Source: an uncultured Coriobacteriaceae bacterium (GTDB lineage: Bacteria; Actinomycetota; Coriobacteriia; Coriobacteriales; Eggerthellaceae). From it: a stretch of 7,194 nucleotides of DNA. Of this stretch, positions 5,725 to 7,194 are shown piece after piece. A program made the position numbers and the translations under genes. Position 1 is the stretch's first letter; every line of letters starts with the position of its first letter. Under the pieces are notes generated by a model. That model was given only the letters and a program-made list of their open reading frames with translations. It was not told the DNA's origin and ran no database searches. The stretch is from assembly GCA_900550055.1 (NCBI GenBank), contig URQU01000074.1:1-7194 (forward strand). The letters are read 5' to 3'.

Positions 5725-6146
5725 ACACGAGAAATGCGATGCAACTCAAAGCGCTTATCAATAACAAGGCGAAGGCAGCACACGTGTCGCCTCAATTGAT
5801 GCTGCAGAATTATATGCTTGAGCGATTAATTGACCGAATTTCAAGATCTTCTTGGAGAGATTGCATCATCGTGAAAGGCGGCATGCTTATTGAGTCGCTC
5901 ATCGGCGTGGATCGACGCACTACGAAAGATTTAGACATGACAGTGCGAGGTTTTACCCTAACTCATGAGAAGAATAGCTGGGGAGCCATCAAGCATCGCG
6001 AAGAACTGATTGATTCAATGTACGGCGATGATGGCCTCGAGCATCAATGGCAAACATACGTGTCTAAACATTCGTATGCAACCAATATCACGTTTCAGGA
6101 AACGCTTGATGCCGTTCGCGACCTTACATCAGTTGTCTTTACGTAA
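5721..6146 (+). CDS. abiEii: AbiEii-type nucleotidyltransferase toxin, internally deleted
   Basis: AbiEii toxins are nucleotidyltransferase-fold proteins of roughly 280-300 residues; this frame has only 141. Residues 1-82 match the N-terminal region, with the KGGML nucleotide-binding motif (52-56) and RTTKDLD (66-72) carrying the first two acidic catalytic residues. From about residue 88 onward (W87, then EHQWQTYVSKHSYATNITFQETLDAV, positions 107-132) it matches the extreme C-terminus of the family. The roughly 150 residues normally between, including the third acidic residue and the family's GYR and IDI-GD segments, are absent. The reading frame is kept across the junction (about 5964-5984). 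Likely an inactive toxin left by an in-frame deletion. ATG 5721 overlaps the antitoxin stop, with GAGGTG just upstream. Confidence 0.82.
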   Translation: MNTRNAMQLKALINNKAKAAHVSPQLMLQNYMLERLIDRISRSSWRDCIIVKGGMLIESLIGVDRRTTKDLDMTVRGFTLTHEKNSWGAIKHREELIDSMYGDDGLEHQWQTYVSKHSYATNITFQETLDAVRDLTSVVFT

Positions 6147-6161
6147 TGGCAGCTGCATTCG
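6145..6161 (+). repeat. 17-bp direct repeat, copy 1
   Basis: AATGGCAGCTGCATTCG begins inside the AbiEii stop codon and recurs exactly at 6231-6247, 86 bases on. The core GCAGCTGC is itself palindromic. Confidence 0.85.
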
Positions 6162-6197
6162 CTGAATCTTGTAGTTACACACGTAAGGAGGGTGCTT

Positions 6198-6233
6198 GTG
6201 TCGATTTGCGCTTCCGTTGAGGAGATGACGAAT
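6198..6233 (+). pseudogene. detached N-terminus of the Phd/YefM antitoxin
   Basis: A strong AAGGAGG (6185-6191) sits six bases before GTG 6198, which opens a frame reading VSICASVEEMTN. This is the expected first strand and helix of a Phd/YefM antitoxin (compare family N-termini of the I-x-ASV-x-EM type). The frame then continues into unrelated sequence, while the rest of the antitoxin resumes one base later in another phase. Skipping one G at 6234-6235 would join the halves as EEMTN-AAAFVETV. Confidence 0.62.
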
Positions 6234-6247
6234 GGCAGCTGCATTCG
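6231..6247 (+). repeat. 17-bp direct repeat, copy 2
   Basis: Exact second copy of AATGGCAGCTGCATTCG. It supplies the ATG at 6232 and spans the point where the phd-like reading frame shifts. Confidence 0.85.
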
Positions 6248-6507
6248 TCGAAACGGTTCTGGCTGTTCAGGAGCCTGTTTTCGTTATGAAAGACGGGCGA
6301 GAGGCGATTGTATCCATGTCTCCGGAAGTATACGAGAGCTTGCTTCGAAAAGCGACCCGCGCCCGCCTATATGATATCGTCGATTGCGGATTGAACGACG
6401 TGCAAACCGGTCGAACGGCAAACGCGAAGAGCGTCACCGCAAACCTACGAGCGGCATACTCCGATCAGCTCTTGCCGTTCTCGACTTCGGCGATTACCTC
6501 TTCGTAG
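6232..6507 (+). CDS. Phd/YefM-family antitoxin, frameshifted and orphan
   Basis: Residues 5-40 (FVETVLAVQEPVFVMKDGRE and then AIVSMSPEVYESLL) match the Phd/YefM core: the PVxVxKxG turn and the xVSMSPExYE helix start. The following RARLYDIVDCGLNDVQTGR is the usual downstream helix. No toxin gene of the RelE/ParE/Doc kind follows, so it is an orphan. Its true N-terminus appears to be in another phase at 6198-6233. The present ATG 6232 could still be used, because GAGGAG (6219-6224) lies seven bases upstream, but the product would lack the first DNA-binding strand. After about residue 78 the sequence no longer looks like the family, and the last 43 bases run antisense into the YolD-like gene, suggesting that the original 3' end was also lost. 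Confidence 0.7.
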   Translation: MAAAFVETVLAVQEPVFVMKDGREAIVSMSPEVYESLLRKATRARLYDIVDCGLNDVQTGRTANAKSVTANLRAAYSDQLLPFSTSAITSS

Positions 6508-6674
6508 CCTTTTAGCGCTGCGAAGGGCATGAACTGGGTGGCTCGTTTGGGGCTGTTGGCGGCGAAGTGGATGCCGTTTTCCTTAGTTCGCATTGCAATG
6601 TCGCGCAGTATGCAGCGGCGTCTTTCTGCCTCGTCGAAGGCAACGTCTTCTAGGAAATCGTCTTCGCTAAGCAC
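6465..6674 (-). CDS. YolD-like small protein associated with a Y-family polymerase
   Basis: 69-residue protein ending with RATQFMPFAALKGYEEVIAEVE (residues 44-65), the YolD-like signature R-a-x-QFMPFaALkGy. In Firmicutes and related bacteria such genes accompany UvrX/YqjW-type SOS polymerases; their biochemical role is not well established. The start is GTG at 6674-6672, with AGGAGG five bases upstream on the minus strand, and it overlaps the polymerase stop by eight bases, so the two genes are translationally coupled. The N-terminal half is acidic and charged (SEDDFLEDVAFDEAERRR). The 3' end overlaps the converging phd-like frame by 43 bases. Confidence 0.82.
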   Translation of the reverse strand: MLSEDDFLEDVAFDEAERRRCILRDIAMRTKENGIHFAANSPKRATQFMPFAALKGYEEVIAEVENGKS

Positions 6675-7194
6675 GGTGGCCTCCTATTTGGTTGTTGCGT
6701 TCGCGCATGGTTGCGCCCTGCTTCAAACTGGTTCCGCGCAACAATGCGTTCTTGCCAAAGCGGTCGCGCACGGCAATGGATGCTTTGGCCAGGTCGGCTT
6801 CTTTGCCATCGTCTTCCGAGCTGAAAAGACTGGGTTGGTCGTACTTGGTGGGTTGGAGGGCGCCCAGTGCCACTGTTAGCCTGCGGATAGGTTCGCTATT
6901 CAGCGTGTGCTTGTCGAACAATTCCAGCGCAACCTTCACTATGCGATGCGACGAATCGGTTCGTTCGGAAAGCTTGGTTGAACCGCCGCTTCCCATGCCC
7001 CATCTGCCGCTTTCGGTAAGGTGGGGCTGCGTGTAGCCAACGTGCACGGATATGTTCCCGCACGAAAGTCCCTTCGAGCACAAGTCCAAGCAGCTGGCAT
7101 CTGCCATTTCCCGCAGTACGGTGCGTGCTTCACTGAAGGAATAGTCGCGCATCAGCACCTGCCCGTTCGATATCGAATGCGCTGCGGGGCGGTA
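6667..7194 (-). CDS. Y-family DNA polymerase (UmuC/DinB-like), C-terminal part; 5' end outside window
   Basis: Translesion DNA polymerase; only the last 175 codons are in the window and the frame is open to the right edge. The visible part is the little-finger domain and tail: SISNGQVLMRDYSF near the window edge, EARTVLREMAD, the ISVHVGYT strand, then a basic C-terminal segment RDRFGKNALLRGTSL and the tail GATMRERNNQIGGHRA, typical of the clostridial/actinobacterial UvrX-like branch that travels with YolD-like proteins. QPSLF (6823-6837) is a good match to the beta-clamp-binding motif. The palm domain with the catalytic acids lies outside the window. Such genes are usually LexA controlled; its own promoter would be to the right. 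Confidence 0.92.
   Translation of the reverse strand, partial: YRPAAHSISNGQVLMRDYSFSEARTVLREMADASCLDLCSKGLSCGNISVHVGYTQPHLTESGRWGMGSGGSTKLSERTDSSHRIVKVALELFDKHTLNSEPIRRLTVALGALQPTKYDQPSLFSSEDDGKEADLAKASIAVRDRFGKNALLRGTSLKQGATMRERNNQIGGHRA

Noticed and set aside
6529..6879. 116-codon plus-strand frame
   Set aside because: Antisense to the clearly recognisable Y-family polymerase and YolD-like genes; no domain seen.
1..7194. CRISPR array, tRNA, rRNA or transposase
   Set aside because: No regularly spaced repeats, cloverleaf-like sequence, rRNA segment or transposase motif could be found by reading both strands.

Overview
The window looks like chromosomal DNA from a high-GC actinobacterium of the Coriobacteriia, most likely an Eggerthellaceae member (Eggerthella, Gordonibacter, Adlercreutzia or Slackia type). 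This is inferred from the Tat-exported FAD oxidoreductase, the ApbE gene, the GC-rich coding style and the Y-family polymerase with a YolD-like partner. No rRNA, tRNA, CRISPR array or transposase is visible.

Left part (1-2926): a long FAD-dependent oxidoreductase gene, open to the left edge, is followed 18 bases later by a six-helix membrane protein without histidines. The pair ends at a strong intrinsic terminator. The flavoprotein has an odd N-terminus: about 90 or more residues precede the twin-arginine motif, and they resemble the C-terminal tail of a large helicase. This suggests an in-frame gene fusion.

Middle (2927-4062): a 244-base gap carries a large imperfect palindrome. A full-length apbE (FAD:protein FMN transferase) follows behind a strong ribosome binding site.

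Accessory part (4063-6507): base composition becomes visibly more AT-rich and three toxin-antitoxin loci follow in a row on the plus strand. The first is an apparently intact mazEF pair with a good promoter and an overlapping inverted-repeat operator. The second is an abiE pair with an 18-bp perfect inverted-repeat operator; its antitoxin has ACG where ATG is expected and its toxin lacks the middle of the protein. The third is an orphan Phd/YefM antitoxin whose N-terminus is frameshifted and whose 3' end runs antisense into the next gene. A perfect LexA (SOS) box lies in the AT-rich gap before mazEF. A second, displaced copy of the apbE 3' end lies just after mazF, so mazEF appears to sit in a roughly 1-kb segment flanked by 28-base near-direct repeats at the end of apbE.

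Right part (6465-7194, minus strand): the 3' end of a Y-family (UmuC/DinB-like) DNA polymerase overlaps a small YolD-like gene, a typical SOS mutagenesis pair, converging on the toxin-antitoxin cluster.

The most notable signals are the helicase-tail/Tat-flavoprotein fusion, the duplicated apbE terminus around mazEF, the orphan SOS box, and the series of decay events in the abiE and phd loci.
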